Source: Indibacter alkaliphilus LW1 (GTDB lineage: Bacteria; Bacteroidota; Bacteroidia; Cytophagales; Cyclobacteriaceae). Taken from it: a stretch of DNA of 39,623 nucleotides. Positions 1 through 9,392 of this stretch are shown here, piece after piece. The stretch's first letter is position 1; each line of letters starts with the position of its first letter. The stretch spans positions 36,229 to 75,851 of the forward strand of contig NZ_ALWO02000030.1 in assembly GCF_000295935.2 (NCBI RefSeq), given 5' to 3'. The position numbers and the translations under genes are program-made. Under the pieces are notes generated by a model. The model did no database searches, was not told the origin of the DNA, and saw nothing but the letters and a program-made list of their open reading frames with translations.

Positions 1-1368
1 AATGATCTTAGAGCGTTATTGACTATTGAAAAAATTGCAGGATCTTCTTCTATAGCCGCTGGAGCAGAATTATCCTATCAAATCACTATAAGTAATAGAG
101 GTACTGCATCAGCGTCGGATGTTACCGTGACTGATCCTATTCCGGAAGGGACTTCATTTGTTTCAGCAAATCTTGAAGGCAGCCTTTCCAATGGAATAGT
201 GACCTGGAACCTTGGGACTATTGAACTAGGTGCATCTGTAGTGCTTGAATTGACCGTGATGGTTGATGAAACGCTGGCTGCTGGAACAGTCATAAGCAAT
301 ATCGCGACAGTGGAAAGCCCAGATGATCCTGAAGGTCCTAAAGAAAATGATCCAACAATAGTAGAAGTGGAAGAGGGTGATCAGGAGCTTACTTCAGTTC
401 AAGTCGAGAAATCAGCGGATGTAGAATTTGCTTCACCTGGAGATATGGTGGAATTTACTATCAGGGTTACCAATACAGGCAATCATCCGGCAATTAATGT
501 GGAAATAGTAGATCAGGTTCCAGCTGGGTTAATGCCGATAAATGCAAATAGAGGTGGTGAAATCGAGGGTCAGACGGCTATCTGGAGATTTGATTCGATT
601 ATGCCGGGTGAAACAGAAACAGTGATTCTCACTGCAATGGTAACAGCTGAAGAGGGCTCCATTGTAAATAATGTCAGGGTTAGTGGTGATAATTTTGAGG
701 ATGAAGATGATGATTCAGACCCTATTAGCCTTAATAAAGTTGACTTGGCAGTGATCAAGGAAGTCTCTTCAAACATAGTAGGGGTCGGAACCCAATTCCA
801 ATACAGGATTACGATCTCCAACAACTCTGATACTGAGGCCACAGAAGTTGAAGTCAGTGACTTTTTACCTATAGGAGTAAGATACCTTGACTCCAGAGTT
901 GAAAGAGGTTCTGTAAGTTACGATGCAACCTTGAGAGTTTTAACCTGGGAATTAGCCTCTCTTGAACCTGGGGCTTCCTTGACAATGGAAATGGATGTCT
1001 TGGCTGAAACGCCTGGAGAGAAGTCAAACACTGCAAGGGTGAATTCTAGAGAGTTGGATCTCAATGAAACAGACAATACGTCAACTGTCAGTCATACTCA
1101 AATTGAATTTGAGATTCCAAATGTGTTCACACCAAATGGTGATGGAATCAATGATACCTGGGAAATCAAAGGTATTCAGGAGTTTTTCAGTTCAAACAGC
1201 TTATTGGTGGTGAACAGATGGGGTGTTGAGGTTTACCGTTCTGAAAACTATTCAAATCAATGGGATGGAGGCAACCTTTTGGAAGGTACTTACTACTATC
1301 AATTGACAGTAATAAGGCTTGATGGAACTGAAGAAGTATTCAAAGGTTATGTGACAATTTTAAGATAA
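1..1368 (+). CDS. DUF11-repeat surface protein with T9SS type B C-terminal domain (5' end outside window)
   Basis: The frame is open from the first base of the window, so the start lies upstream and only the last ~455 codons are seen. The visible part has three DUF11/Ig-like repeats, each of the pattern ITxxNxGxxxAxxVxVxDxxP followed by TWxLxxLxPGxS, covering roughly residues 1-115, 125-235 and 240-355. The last ~85 residues carry the gliding-motility-associated C-terminal domain (CHU_C type): FTPNGDGINDTWEI, then NRWGxxVY, then WDGGNLLEGTYYYQL. Such proteins are exported by the type IX secretion system and stay at or leave the cell surface. The next gene, 5 nt downstream, is a PorP/SprF protein, the usual partner of type B cargo. 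Substrate or adhesive target is unknown. Confidence 0.9.
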   Translation, partial: NDLRALLTIEKIAGSSSIAAGAELSYQITISNRGTASASDVTVTDPIPEGTSFVSANLEGSLSNGIVTWNLGTIELGASVVLELTVMVDETLAAGTVISNIATVESPDDPEGPKENDPTIVEVEEGDQELTSVQVEKSADVEFASPGDMVEFTIRVTNTGNHPAINVEIVDQVPAGLMPINANRGGEIEGQTAIWRFDSIMPGETETVILTAMVTAEEGSIVNNVRVSGDNFEDEDDDSDPISLNKVDLAVIKEVSSNIVGVGTQFQYRITISNNSDTEATEVEVSDFLPIGVRYLDSRVERGSVSYDATLRVLTWELASLEPGASLTMEMDVLAETPGEKSNTARVNSRELDLNETDNTSTVSHTQIEFEIPNVFTPNGDGINDTWEIKGIQEFFSSNSLLVVNRWGVEVYRSENYSNQWDGGNLLEGTYYYQLTVIRLDGTEEVFKGYVTILR

Positions 1369-1373
1369 GCATT

Positions 1374-2342
1374 ATGAAAAAGATTGGTTTAGTTTATATA
1401 ATATTAATATCCGTTATCTTCTTGCCCGATGCATATGGACAACAGGTTCCTCAGTTTAGTCAGTACATGTTCAATCCTATATTCATCAATCCTGCTTATG
1501 CAGGTTACAAAGAACAGCTTTATGTACAGACCTATTATAGAAAACAATGGGCAGGAGTAACCGGAAGTCCTGAAACCATAGCTATAGCCGCAGATGGGTT
1601 TTTGCCTGATCAAAATATTGGTGTTGGGATTGTAGGTATGACAGATAGGTTGGGAGCGATGAGGAATAATTCTATTTATGCAAAATTGTCGTACCATTTG
1701 AGACTGACAGAAACGGGGTATCTGAGTTTTGGCCTTGGGGTAGGATATGTGAGCTCATTGATAGATGGTAACCTTCTCACGCCTGGTGATGTAAATGACC
1801 CCACGGTACCGGGTGCAAGAAACCAGATTGCTTACCCGGATTTAAAAGCAGGTGTATTTTATTATGATGACAAATATTTTGCCGGTATAGCCTTTGACAA
1901 TTTGTTGACTCCAATCCTGGACTTTGATAATGGAGAGGTAATGGCTGAACCCAGAAACCACATGAATTTATCTGCTGGAATGTGGATCGATGTCAACAGT
2001 GATATTGCCTTCCGACCTTCATTTATGTTCATGGATGATTTTCGGACGCCCTCTAGACTGGACCTTAATGCATCTTTTGTGTTTGTTGATAAATTTTGGG
2101 TTGGCGCTTCTTATAGGACAGCTTTAGATTATGCAGGAAGATCTTTGTCTGAAAATCTGAAAAACAGTACAGGGATAGTAGGGCTTATAGAAATTTTTGT
2201 GACAGACGGTTTAAGGGTGGGGTATGCCTATGATCATAACATTACAGGGTTTAATGTGAGGTCTTTTACAACCCATGATATTTCCATAGGTTATTTGTTA
2301 CCGGCACGAAGGGTAAGGTCACTTTCTCCACGAAACTTCTAA
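1374..2342 (+). CDS. PorP/SprF family type IX secretion outer-membrane protein
   Basis: A 322-residue protein with an N-terminal signal peptide (about 20 residues ending near AYGQ) and then the family opening QVPQFSQYMFNPIFINPAYAG. This opening is typical of PorP/SprF proteins, predicted outer-membrane beta barrels that help secrete or attach specific T9SS cargo. The rest alternates short beta-strand-like segments with Gly/Asn turns. It starts 5 nt after the preceding DUF11/CHU_C gene and ends 7 nt before an OmpA-like lipoprotein gene, so the three are probably one operon. Cargo-SprF-OmpA is a common Bacteroidota arrangement, and here SprF is probably dedicated to the upstream surface protein. 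That pairing is inferred from position. Confidence 0.92.
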   Translation: MKKIGLVYIILISVIFLPDAYGQQVPQFSQYMFNPIFINPAYAGYKEQLYVQTYYRKQWAGVTGSPETIAIAADGFLPDQNIGVGIVGMTDRLGAMRNNSIYAKLSYHLRLTETGYLSFGLGVGYVSSLIDGNLLTPGDVNDPTVPGARNQIAYPDLKAGVFYYDDKYFAGIAFDNLLTPILDFDNGEVMAEPRNHMNLSAGMWIDVNSDIAFRPSFMFMDDFRTPSRLDLNASFVFVDKFWVGASYRTALDYAGRSLSENLKNSTGIVGLIEIFVTDGLRVGYAYDHNITGFNVRSFTTHDISIGYLLPARRVRSLSPRNF

Positions 2343-2349
2343 TGAATTC

Positions 2350-4311
2350 ATGATGAACAATTATAGAAATGTAATTATTGTTTTCTCTTTAATTTTATTG
2401 AATGGTTGTACTCTTTTTAAGGGAGGGAACCTTAAAACTGCAAAAGAGAACGAACGGATGTTCAATTATTCAATAGCCAAAGAATCATATATGGCTGCCT
2501 ATGAAAAAAAGGAAAGTGAAACAGCCCTTAGAGGGCTGGCAAATACGAGCTTAAAGCTGAGAGAGTTTGAACAGGCAGAGTCTTGGTTTTCAAGACTTGA
2601 ACGATCCGGTTTAATGGAGGCTATTGATTATTACCAATATGCCACAGTTCTTCAGGCCAATGCTAAATTTGATGAAGCGCTGCATTTTTTGGAAAAATAT
2701 AAAAGCTCCGGAGATGAAGAAATTGGAACGGAAAAACTTACTGTATTGGAGGAATCCCTGAAAATGGGGAAGACAATATTGAATTCTGAATCCAATATTG
2801 CCTTGGAACCAGTAGCTGGAGTAAACACAGAATACTCGGAGTTCGGGTTTATTTACGATGAAAATAGGCCACTTTTTGTTTCAGACAGACTGGATAACAA
2901 GGATGGCAGAATTAATACCAGAAATGCATTCAAAAGCGAAAGATACGGTTGGACCGGTAATGGTTTTCTTTCAGTCTTTACTTTGTCTTATGACTTTGAA
3001 ACAAACTCAGGAAGTACTGTTGAAAAGGTTGAAGATTACCAACATCCCTATCATATTGGACCGGTTTATGAAAGTGAGGTGCACAAATTTCACATAAAAA
3101 CAGAGCCTGTAAGTGGGGGTAGTCCATTTTCTTTCAAAAGAAATGATATAACCGTATTTCCAGGAATGTATCATGCCCACCTTCAGGAAGATGGAGAGTG
3201 GTCAGAAGAAAAAGGGTTTGGATTTAATTCCCCTTTGGAATATATGGTAATAGACCCTTTTTGGGACAAAGATGGAAAAACCCTATTCTTTGCTTCTGAC
3301 ATGCCGGGAGGCTATGGAGGTTTGGATTTATATAAAGTAACATTGTTGACAGACTCCACTTGGACTGAACCTGAAAATTTAGGCTCTAATTACAATACTA
3401 TCGGAAATGAGCGCTCTCCGTTTATTTATGACGAAGACTTTTATTTTTCTTCAGACGGACATCCAGGTTTGGGTGGACTTGATGTTTTTTTGATAAGGGA
3501 TTATAAAAACAATAGGGGAACAATTGAAAACCTAAAAGCCCCAATTAATTCCAATAGAGATGACTTCTTTTTTACTAGAACTGATACGGATTATGCCTTT
3601 CTTTCATCTGACCGTGAAGGCGGAAAGGGTAGTGATGATATCTACAGAATACAATACAATATTCAGGAGTTTGTATTATTAATGGGGGAGGTGTTGGCTA
3701 AAGATACAGGAAACCCCATATCAAATGCTGTGGTTACGGCAGTTAATAAAGATACAGGTGTAAACTTTAGATATGTTACCAACGAAGAGGGGAAATTTGA
3801 ATTTCAAGTGCCTGTTAGAACACCTTTTGGGATTTCTGCTACAGCCACAGATTACATGCGTGCTCAAATAGACGAAGCCCTTAAAGGAGATAAGAGTGAA
3901 CAGGATGCCGGACAGAAATTTGTTCAGTTGTATCTTGATAAAATGGAAAGAGAAAAAATTTATACGGTTGAGAATATTTTCTATGATTTTGATAAATGGG
4001 ATATTAGGGAAGACGCTAAACCTGAATTGGTTAAGCTAGCTTATATTTTGCTGGAAAATCCAACTTTGAAAATAGAACTTCATTCCCATACTGATTCGAG
4101 GGGGACAGAAAAATACAATCAGAGGTTATCTGATAGAAGGGCCCAATCTGCTGTCGACTTTATAGTGTCATTGGGTGTGAGTAAAAACCGGATTTCAGCC
4201 AAGGGTTATGGAGAGTCTCAATTGAAAAACCATTGTAAAGATGGTGTAGATTGCTCTGATGATGAGCATCAGGAAAACAGAAGGACTGAATTTAAAATAT
4301 TGGATTATTAA
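2350..4311 (+). CDS. OmpA-family lipoprotein with TPR, PD40 and carboxypeptidase-regulatory-like domains (PorE-like)
   Basis: A 653-residue protein with a lipoprotein signal (LILLNGC, Cys near residue 20). Its order of parts is TPR-like helices (about 30-140), WD40-like PD40 repeats (FVSDRLDNKDG, LFFASDMPGGYGGLDLY, FYFSSDGHPGLGGLDVF, AFLSSDREGGKGSDDIY, about 170-430), a carboxypeptidase-regulatory-like fold (about 445-510), and a C-terminal OmpA peptidoglycan-binding domain (FYDFDKWDIREDA, HTDSRG, NRRTEF). This matches PorE-type proteins that tether T9SS machinery to peptidoglycan, and similar proteins next to SprF genes. It is the last gene of the three-gene unit and ends before a bidirectional terminator. 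A second ATG one codon inside the chosen start is equally possible. Whether it is core PorE or a paralogue cannot be told here. Confidence 0.88.
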   Translation: MMNNYRNVIIVFSLILLNGCTLFKGGNLKTAKENERMFNYSIAKESYMAAYEKKESETALRGLANTSLKLREFEQAESWFSRLERSGLMEAIDYYQYATVLQANAKFDEALHFLEKYKSSGDEEIGTEKLTVLEESLKMGKTILNSESNIALEPVAGVNTEYSEFGFIYDENRPLFVSDRLDNKDGRINTRNAFKSERYGWTGNGFLSVFTLSYDFETNSGSTVEKVEDYQHPYHIGPVYESEVHKFHIKTEPVSGGSPFSFKRNDITVFPGMYHAHLQEDGEWSEEKGFGFNSPLEYMVIDPFWDKDGKTLFFASDMPGGYGGLDLYKVTLLTDSTWTEPENLGSNYNTIGNERSPFIYDEDFYFSSDGHPGLGGLDVFLIRDYKNNRGTIENLKAPINSNRDDFFFTRTDTDYAFLSSDREGGKGSDDIYRIQYNIQEFVLLMGEVLAKDTGNPISNAVVTAVNKDTGVNFRYVTNEEGKFEFQVPVRTPFGISATATDYMRAQIDEALKGDKSEQDAGQKFVQLYLDKMEREKIYTVENIFYDFDKWDIREDAKPELVKLAYILLENPTLKIELHSHTDSRGTEKYNQRLSDRRAQSAVDFIVSLGVSKNRISAKGYGESQLKNHCKDGVDCSDDEHQENRRTEFKILDY

Positions 4312-4390
4312 GGAATTTCAATTCAAAACCAACTTGTTCTTTCTTGAATCAGTTAACTTATATTTTCTGAATATTGAATATGGAAATTAA

Positions 4391-4427
4391 AGGTCCATCA
4401 GCCTTGAAAAAGAGAACTGATGGACCT
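4391..4427. terminator. Bidirectional intrinsic terminator
   Basis: A perfect 11-bp inverted repeat, AGGTCCATCAG (4391-4401) and CTGATGGACCT (4417-4427), has a 15-nt loop. It is followed by AATTTATTT on the plus strand and TTTAATTT on the minus strand. It sits between the convergent ends of the OmpA-like gene and the minus-strand lipoprotein gene, so it probably serves both. Confidence 0.8.
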
Positions 4428-4434
4428 AATTTAT

Positions 4435-4929
4435 TTATTCTTCGCTTGCCTCTGAAGTTTCCAAAACATAGGCTGTAACAGTTCCTACGGTCATCGTTTC
4501 CAGTTGGTCATCTCCATGATTGGCTGTGTAGGCGTAAACTATGCATCCGCTTGCATCAGAAGATGTTACCTCATAGTTGAAATCGATGAAACCCTCCTCA
4601 GACCAATATACCCTAAAGTTGTTGTTACCTTCCTCAAGACTAAGTTCAGATAATTCTGAAGAATATATGTAATGCTCATCTTCACTTGATTTCTGAACTT
4701 CAAAATCGACTTCTGACTCTTCCTCGCCATCTAATGCAAACAGCCTGACCTTTTCAGTATCAAAGCCCTCCTCATCCATTATTAGATTGTCATCTTCATC
4801 AGTCAGCACCATAGCAAAAGACCTTAAAGTCTGATCTGTACAAGGATCAGGATCATCATCGCTACAAGAAGTAAGATAGCTCATGGATAGGACTGCAATC
4901 AGAATTGGTAATAGTTTTCTTAAATTCAT
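4435..4929 (-). CDS. Small acidic lipoprotein, unknown function
   Basis: I chose the ATG at 4929 because it places a classical lipoprotein signal directly at the N-terminus (MNLRKLLPILI, then SYLTSC). An in-frame ATG eight codons earlier, at 4953, is also possible. The mature protein begins CSDDDPDPC and is strongly acidic, with Asp/Glu-rich tracts throughout and three Cys residues. It looks beta-rich and has no recognised catalytic motif. It is monocistronic: the T9SS genes converge on it and a long spacer lies upstream. Function unknown; a periplasmic or surface lipoprotein is all the sequence supports. Confidence 0.75.
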   Translation of the reverse strand: MNLRKLLPILIAVLSMSYLTSCSDDDPDPCTDQTLRSFAMVLTDEDDNLIMDEEGFDTEKVRLFALDGEEESEVDFEVQKSSEDEHYIYSSELSELSLEEGNNNFRVYWSEEGFIDFNYEVTSSDASGCIVYAYTANHGDDQLETMTVGTVTAYVLETSEASEE

Positions 4930-4953
4930 TTTGAAATTTTTTTTGTTAAACAT

Positions 4954-5266
4954 TGAAATGATTTAAGAGCGCTCTTGTTTACCAAACGGGTGATTATGGG
5001 TATGTGCTACATGTAGATGATAAAAAATGTAAATTTGAGCTCGATACTTAAAATTTTTGATTGATATTGAAGTGCTATTTTATTGTTGTTCAGAGGTTTG
5101 ATGAGGGTAATTGATTTGAAAAAAAATCAACAACTATAGATAAGGTTTATCTTTTTGATTAGTTGCCATTTCTAATCAGATTTGAGAAAATTGTGACCCT
5201 ATAAAAACCTTAATGGATAGAAGGTAATCAAATTGCTAGTATTATTCGAAGTAACAAGTAGTAAAC
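4954..5266. other. Intergenic region with a 12-bp palindrome
   Basis: About 310 AT-rich bases with no plausible gene. The one notable element is a perfect palindrome, AAGAGCGCTCTT (4965-4976), lying 11 to 36 nt upstream of the two candidate starts of the minus-strand lipoprotein gene. It may be an operator for that gene. No clear promoter boxes or terminator for the FMN reductase gene were identified. Confidence 0.4.
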
Positions 5267-5803
5267 TTAAGACTGTAATAACATTTCTTTAAAAGAGTGT
5301 ACTCTTGAGGAGTGAGCAGATGCATGCTCCTTATTCACAATTTCCCCACCACTAAAATTTTGATTGAAAGAAGGTAAAGAGAATGATTCTATAATGTTTG
5401 CACCACATTTAGGGAAAAAACTTTTTGCTGCTGCCATCACATTACCACCTCCAAAACCACCTGGTGAGGTGCTCATAAGGAGCATAGGTTTATTTGCAAA
5501 GATATTCATATCAACCCTGCTGCACCAATCAAAAATATTTTTAAAGGCCACTGTATAACTTCTGTTATGCTCTGCAAGCGAACAGATAATACCATCTGCT
5601 TCGGATAATTTGGCCCTAAATGCAAAAGCCTTTTCAGGGACTCCATTACTTTTTTCTTTATCAATAGAGTATAAAGGCATTTCATAATCATTGATATCTA
5701 TAAGTTCAATCTCAAATTCCGGAAATGCTTTTAGAGTGTAATAGACTAATTGCTTATTTTTAGAATTTATGCTGTTACTTCCAGCGAACGCGATTATCTT
5801 CAT
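5267..5803 (-). CDS. NAD(P)H-dependent FMN reductase-family flavoprotein
   Basis: A 178-residue flavodoxin-like protein. The N-terminus, MKIIAFAGSNSINSKNKQLV, has the phosphate-binding loop of NADPH-dependent FMN reductases (PF03358-type). Further on are a YxMPLYSID segment, HNRSY as in the family's 'EYN.S' region, and STSPGGFGGGNVMAAA as in the SPGG(R/F)GG signature. Expected activity is reduction of FMN, quinones or azo compounds with NAD(P)H in the cytosol. It starts 9 nt after the stop of the Kef antiporter, so it was probably the last gene of the GNAT-kefG-like-kef-reductase operon. The IS66 insertion upstream may now cut its transcription (polar effect), which is an inference. Confidence 0.85.
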   Translation of the reverse strand: MKIIAFAGSNSINSKNKQLVYYTLKAFPEFEIELIDINDYEMPLYSIDKEKSNGVPEKAFAFRAKLSEADGIICSLAEHNRSYTVAFKNIFDWCSRVDMNIFANKPMLLMSTSPGGFGGGNVMAAAKSFFPKCGANIIESFSLPSFNQNFSGGEIVNKEHASAHSSRVHSFKEMLLQS

Positions 5804-5812
5804 TTCCTATAT

Positions 5813-7280
5813 TTAATTTTCTCTGTGACTTTTATCCCAAGCATTATCATCATTAGATTTTTCCAAAAACAGCACATCTTCTTGAAGCAGTTTTTCTTGC
5901 TGCTCAATTTCTTCTCGTAGAAGGCCGATGTGATCTTTACTGTTTCTGTTTTTGTAAAGCTTTTCTAAAGCCATATTATCATATTTAATAAAATCTTGTG
6001 CTTTTCTGTGCAAGGTATATTTACGAAATCCTAACTCAGCCAGTATGTCTACCCCCATATAAACCGAATCAATCAGTGATTCACGGTGAATATGTTTTAT
6101 TCCTTTATCCATTAATTCATATGCATCATACCTGTTTTTGGCTCTGACAAATAGCTTAAGATCAGGGAAATGCTTTGGGAGCAGTTCTGATAGTTCAATG
6201 TTGGTATGTGAACCATCTATTGCTGAAATAAGTATTTGTGCTTCCTTTGCACCGGCAGATTCAAGTAAATCAATCCGTGTTCCATCACCATAAAATACTT
6301 TGAAACCCATTTTTCGGAGTAAATTGACACGATCACTGTCGTTGTCAATAATGGTCGCATTGATATTATTGGCTCTTAGAAATCTCCCTATTGTGCTACC
6401 GAAATGTCCAAATCCGATAAGAATTATCTTATTGTGAGCATCAATTTCATCATAGGTTTTTTCTTCTTTCTCTTTAATGCCAAATAGAGGAGCAACAAAC
6501 TTTTCATTTATAAAAAGCAACAAAGGGGAAACCATCATACTGATGGTTACAACAGCCATAAATAAATCTAAATCTTGCTTTGGAACAATGCCTAATTGTC
6601 CAATGGAACCTAATAGCACAAATGCAAATTCACCAACTTGGCATAGCAGAAAAGCAAAAAGAATGTTTTGGTCGGAAACTAATTTAAATCGTTTTCCTAT
6701 AATAAAAAGAACCCCCCATTTCACTAGCATGAGTACCAATACAATTAGAAAAACTTTTAATGGTTGTGTGGCTATGATATCAAAGTTTATAGTAGAACCG
6801 ACAGCTGTAAAAAATATACCGAGAAGTAAACCCTTGAAAGGATTGATGTCGGCCTCCAATTCGTGACGAAACTCGCTGTTTGCAAGTAAAACACCTGCCA
6901 TAAACGCACCCAATGCAGCACTGATTCCAACTGCTTCCATTAACCAGGCGATACCTATGACGAAAAACAAAGCTGCCGCAGTGAATAACTCACGCATATG
7001 CACTTTGGCAATTAAGTGTAGCATAAAAGGCAAAAGATATTTGCTCAATACAAAAACAAAACCTACTGCCAATAATAAAAGTAAACTGGGGAATTCATTC
7101 AAAAAAGAGAATATTTCAGGTAAATGATGGAGTTCGGAATCTTCAGCAAAAGAGTTTACGGCCAATAAGGGAAGTATTGCCAAAATAGGTATTACTGCTA
7201 TGTCCTGAAATAATAAAACAGAAAATGAATTTTGACCTGCTTGTGTTTTATCCAATCCCTTTTCTTTGAGAGTCTGCAAA
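5813..7280 (-). pseudogene. Kef-type K+/H+ antiporter, C-terminal part (gene split by IS66)
   Basis: This is the larger piece of a monovalent cation:proton antiporter-2 gene. It covers about eight membrane segments, with the family motif LLFQDIAVIP near its N-terminus, then a cytoplasmic RCK/TrkA-N domain with the Rossmann loop IGFGHFGSTIG and a charged C-terminal tail. Its natural reading continues from the fragment at 9753-10155: at the break the codons join as ...STAIVLQ-TLKEKG. With the IS and one 8-bp duplication removed, the gene reads as one 620-residue frame, the usual KefB/KefC length. As it stands, a GTG inside the IS end (7286-7288) could start a 491-residue N-truncated product, but nothing shows that it is made. 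Native role: K+ efflux and H+ uptake, typically protecting against electrophiles. Confidence 0.93.
7273..7280. repeat. Target-site duplication, left copy (TCTGCAAA)
   Basis: The 8-bp sequence TCTGCAAA abuts the left end of the IS and is repeated exactly at 9753-9760. Eight base pairs is the standard IS66-family duplication. One copy belongs to the original kef codons. Confidence 0.95.
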
Positions 7281-7300
7281 GTATCCACCTGACCAACTAC
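7281..7300. repeat. IS66 left terminal inverted repeat
   Basis: GTATCCACCTGACCAACTAC. The outer nine bases are identical to the right repeat. It lies downstream of tnpC. Confidence 0.9.
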
Positions 7301-8871
7301 AGGTGGGCTTTAAAATTTTGGGGGTATAGGCTTTTAATATTTTTATGGTTTGTTGACATTATATTTTCAAGCACGTGTTTGAGCCATTGGTATGGGTTCA
7401 CTTCATGTTTGTTGCAGATGGCAAAGAATGAGTAAATCATTGCTGCTCTCCTCGCAGCACGGTGTGAGCCTGCAAAGAGGTAATTACGTCGTCCCAAAGC
7501 TACTTTTCTTATTGAGTTTTCGACAGGATTGTTGTCTATAAGCAGCCTTCCGTCATAGAGGTAGTTGGAGAGTTCATCCCATCTTTCTGCACTGTACTGT
7601 AAAGCCTTCCCTATGGCACTGCCAGGGAGAACCTTTGGATCCTGCAGCTGCTCCTTTATCCATTTGGACATTTTGTTGATAACGGGCAGGGATTCTTCCA
7701 GCCTGAGACTTTTGATCTCTTCGGGCTCTAGTTTTAGTTCGGTTGCCTTTCTTTCCACCGCATACAGCTTTTGGATAAACTTCAGTGCTGTTTCTGCTCT
7801 GTTTTTATCGTTATTCTGTGCTTCAAAAAATGGTCTGCGGGCATGCGCCCAACAGGCAAGGTGCGTAACACCTTCCTGTTTTCCCAGTTTTTTGTAAGTG
7901 GCATAGCCGTCTGTCTGAAGGTATCCTTTAAAACCCTTCAGCATATTCTCGGCAGCTTCACTTTTCCGGCTGGGCTGGTAATCAAAAAGAACGGTTTTCT
8001 CCAAGGGATTATGGTACACCCAATAATAGCCCAGGTGGCAGGCACCTTTTTTGGCACTGTCCATGACTTTGATGGTTGTCTCATCCGCCTGAAGGTAACC
8101 CATCGCTTTGGTGTCTTCAAGCAGGCAGTCATATAAGGGTTCCAGCCTTTCCAGCGATTGCCGGACCCATCCTTCTATGGTTGAATGGGCAATCGGAATG
8201 TTTTCCCGTCTGAAGCGTTCCACCTGTCTGTACAGGGGAAGATGGTCCTGATATTTGTCCGTGAGGTTGCTTGCCAGAAGGGCTGAACCGGGTATGCCTT
8301 TATCAATGACACGCTCGGGAAGTGCTCCGATCATAACTCCCGAACCGCTGTTTTTGTCCTTTGGGGCATATTTGAAGCGGATGTACCTCCTGATAAGATA
8401 TTTCGCCGGAACATAATCAAGTTCTTCGGTCACTTCTTTGCCGATGCATACCATATCGCTGAGATCTCCTTCCGGATAGATTTCCACTTCCTCCACGGGA
8501 AGATGGGCGGGAAGGGCTACACGGCCACGGTGTGCTGAGGACTGTTTCTTCCTTGTATATGCTATCTTCTTCTCAAACTGCTCCTGCTGTTCCTGCTGCG
8601 CTGGGCCGTCTGTACCGAAAGGCAACGGGAGCTGGTCCTTGTTGCCTTCAAACCTTTCCCTTGTCTGTGCAAAGGCCATCCGCTTGAACTTATCGATCAG
8701 GGCCAGCAGCTGGGAGGCATAGGCATCCTTCTCTCCGATCACACGGTCACGCTCTTCAATGGTCAGCTCATATTTTTCAATGGTCCGTTCACGTTCTTCT
8801 ATGGAACGTTCCCGATCCTTTAGAAGAGTAATCAGTTCCTCCTTTGAAAGATGCTCCAGCCCGGTGTTCAT
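7297..8871 (-). CDS. tnpC: IS66 family transposase (TnpC, DDE type)
   Basis: A 524-residue transposase that catalyses IS strand transfer. The N-terminus (about 10-65) is a coiled coil built of ERERTIEKYELTIEERD-like repeats, and a central zinc/HTH region follows. The catalytic core shows the DDE set: D263 (QADET), D321 (QTDGY) and E451 (NNPVENSIR). The last of these sits in the family signature followed by GRRNYLFAGS. Length and motifs are those of an intact enzyme. It is the third gene of the element, 170 nt after tnpB, and ends 16 nt from the left IS end. Confidence 0.97.
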   Translation of the reverse strand: MNTGLEHLSKEELITLLKDRERSIEERERTIEKYELTIEERDRVIGEKDAYASQLLALIDKFKRMAFAQTRERFEGNKDQLPLPFGTDGPAQQEQQEQFEKKIAYTRKKQSSAHRGRVALPAHLPVEEVEIYPEGDLSDMVCIGKEVTEELDYVPAKYLIRRYIRFKYAPKDKNSGSGVMIGALPERVIDKGIPGSALLASNLTDKYQDHLPLYRQVERFRRENIPIAHSTIEGWVRQSLERLEPLYDCLLEDTKAMGYLQADETTIKVMDSAKKGACHLGYYWVYHNPLEKTVLFDYQPSRKSEAAENMLKGFKGYLQTDGYATYKKLGKQEGVTHLACWAHARRPFFEAQNNDKNRAETALKFIQKLYAVERKATELKLEPEEIKSLRLEESLPVINKMSKWIKEQLQDPKVLPGSAIGKALQYSAERWDELSNYLYDGRLLIDNNPVENSIRKVALGRRNYLFAGSHRAARRAAMIYSFFAICNKHEVNPYQWLKHVLENIMSTNHKNIKSLYPQNFKAHL

Positions 8872-9041
8872 GATTTAAAAATAAGACACTTATCGTCCAT
8901 TTCAATGGATTATTTCTCCACAAAGGCTGTGGATAACCCACCATAAAAAACGGATTTTAACAGTCTTCAGACAAAAACCGCCTTTATTGGACACATAGGG
9001 GCAACAGGCTTAAAATATCTGACCTGAAGTCAATAAAATAA

Positions 9042-9392
9042 TCAGTTCTCCGCCAGCTCATACCGGGGTTTTTGCCTGAATTTTTCAACCTGAATGCCTT
9101 CAATCATCATTACCAGCTCCGGCCAGCGGATACTTTGTGGACCAGAGGAGGGAACAGGAGGTACAAAGGTTCCCCTTTCAAGCTTCTTGTAATAAATAAC
9201 AAAACCGCCATGTTCCCAGTGCAGGAGTTTGATAAGATTCCTGTTCCGGTTGAGGAACACAAAGACCTCTCCTGAGGTGGGCTCCTTACACATATTATTT
9301 CTTACCAGTCCTCCGAGTCCGTTAAACCCTTTCCGCATGTCCACCGGGGAGGTGAAAAGGTAATAGCGGTGGGATGAGCCAAGACTGAACAT
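9042..9392 (-). CDS. tnpB: IS66 accessory protein TnpB (Orf2)
   Basis: A 116-residue protein with the IS66 Orf2 signature: VDMRKGFNGLGGLV near residue 17, then GEVFVFLNRNRNLIKLLHWEHGGFVIYYKKLERG. IS66 elements need it for efficient transposition, though its biochemical role is unsettled. Its ATG overlaps the tnpA stop by one base (TGATG), implying translational coupling. Confidence 0.95.
   Translation of the reverse strand: MFSLGSSHRYYLFTSPVDMRKGFNGLGGLVRNNMCKEPTSGEVFVFLNRNRNLIKLLHWEHGGFVIYYKKLERGTFVPPVPSSGPQSIRWPELVMMIEGIQVEKFRQKPRYELAEN

Noticed and set aside
7565-8136. Plus-strand open frames within the transposase gene
   Set aside because: They are antisense shadows of the GC-richer tnpC and have no recognisable domain.
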